Shown one piece after another: positions 63,581 to 64,000 of a stretch of DNA of 64,000 bases. The position numbers were made by a program, and so were the translations under genes. Position 1 is the stretch's first letter. Every line of letters starts with the position of its first letter. Source of the stretch: Sulfuricurvum sp. PC08-66. GTDB taxonomy: Bacteria > Campylobacterota > Campylobacteria > Campylobacterales > Sulfurimonadaceae. Below the pieces are notes generated by a model. It had not been told where the DNA came from, did not search any database, and was given only the letters and a program-made list of their open reading frames with translations. The DNA lies in NCBI GenBank assembly GCA_000830255.1, contig JQIT01000008.1, positions 62,001-126,000 of the forward strand. Direction: 5' to 3'.

Positions 63581-64000
63581 GCGTAGCGTGCGACCCATTG
63601 TCGTATAGCATTGACATCCAATGCCCCTGAAACGCGGTCTACTTCGCGTCCCCCTTTGAAGAGTATCATCGTAGGAATCGAGCGGATGTTGTAACTAGCG
63701 GCGATGTTTTGGTGCGCCTCCGTATCGAGCTTGGCAAAGCGCGCCGTGCCTACGAAGCTATCAGCAGCTTGGGCAAAGGAGGGTGCCATCATTTTGCAGG
63801 GTCCACACCAATTCGCCCAAAAATCGACCACCACAGGAATATCATTTTTTTCGATGTGTTGGTTGAAATTATCGCCGTTTAGATTGATAGGTTTGGTATC
63901 AAGCAATGAAGCTTTGCATCGTCCACATGAAGCTTTTGTGGCACCTTTTGGGATGCGATTGGTGCCGTTGCAATGTGGACAAACAATATGTATTTTTTCA
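63577..64000 (-). CDS. trxC: Thioredoxin 2 with N-terminal zinc finger (5' partial)
   Basis: The frame continues upstream of the TTG at 63906 to the window edge and encodes a zinc finger: CPHC...CGRC. The thioredoxin domain has WANWCGPCKMM and IRSIPT. About 141 residues are visible; only the first few are probably missing. TrxC reduces disulfides and resists oxidation via its zinc finger in E. coli. Confidence 0.95.
   Translation of the reverse strand, partial: EKIHIVCPHCNGTNRIPKGATKASCGRCKASLLDTKPINLNGDNFNQHIEKNDIPVVVDFWANWCGPCKMMAPSFAQAADSFVGTARFAKLDTEAHQNIAASYNIRSIPTMILFKGGREVDRVSGALDVNAIRQWVARYA

Overview
The window looks like a chromosomal segment of a free-living, probably sulfur-oxidising member of the Campylobacterota (Epsilonproteobacteria; Sulfurimonas/Sulfuricurvum/Sulfurovum type). 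The reasons are the protein sequences, the short epsilon-type adenylate kinase next to aspS, and gene orders that match what I remember from Campylobacter jejuni: truA-lptG-peptidase-uppS-hyp-coaBC-glmU; adk-aspS / nadK-recN-tatD-mltD-rlpA-kdsC-lptC-lptA-engB-hyp-mrdA; cysE-speA-hisS-tmk-coaD-ubiX-flgA. A Tat-exported sulfide dehydrogenase flavoprotein and a SulP anion transporter fit a sulfur-dependent life. Coding density is very high, most genes overlap or abut, and GTG and TTG starts are common. No rRNA, tRNA or CRISPR array was seen.

Layout. 1-11681: end of a diguanylate cyclase gene, a DUF3592 protein, htpG with a clean sigma-70 promoter, then a long minus-strand housekeeping run (truA, lptG, prepilin peptidase, uppS, an unknown gene, coaBC, an outer-membrane-like protein, glmU, sulP). 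11682-19850: PhnA-like protein, FccB-like flavoprotein, valS with an AT-rich cluster of small membrane genes upstream, a small Cys-rich protein, a lipoprotein, sppA, sixA. 19921-23218: a His-rich operon ending in a TonB-dependent receptor, probably for zinc or another transition metal. 23220-28731: a GGDEF-EAL protein, then fliW, a UvrD-family helicase and an RluA-family pseudouridine synthase. 28793-33070: an accessory block bounded by palindromic two-hairpin repeats. It holds a Phd-like antitoxin with an overlapping tiny ORF and a very AT-rich hamA-hamB (Hachiman anti-phage) operon. 33072-36962: a DUF234 protein, two tandem and different adenylate kinases, aspS. 37072-48652: nadK, recN, tatD and a long envelope operon (lytic transglycosylases, kdsC, lptC, lptA, PBP2, M23 peptidase) that also carries hisB and engB. 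48657-54857: cysE, speA, hisS, tmk, coaD, ubiX, flgA and a small ORF on the minus strand.

54984-62416 is a plus-strand signalling cluster: a 7TM histidine kinase with an OmpR-type regulator, a START-like periplasmic protein, then four overlapping genes encoding a CheY-like receiver, a CheX-like phosphatase, a membrane-bound CheA-like kinase with its own Hpt domain but no CheW-like domain, and a class III adenylyl cyclase. The window ends with a family 2 glycosyltransferase and a convergent trxC (thioredoxin with an N-terminal zinc finger, cut by the window edge).

The most interesting items are the CheY-CheX-CheA-like-cyclase module, the repeat-bounded Hachiman block (HamB has NEAH instead of DEAH at motif II, and a 34-codon ORF overlaps the hamA start), the repeat family itself, the tandem adk genes, and a hairpin that would hold the start codon of the START-like gene.
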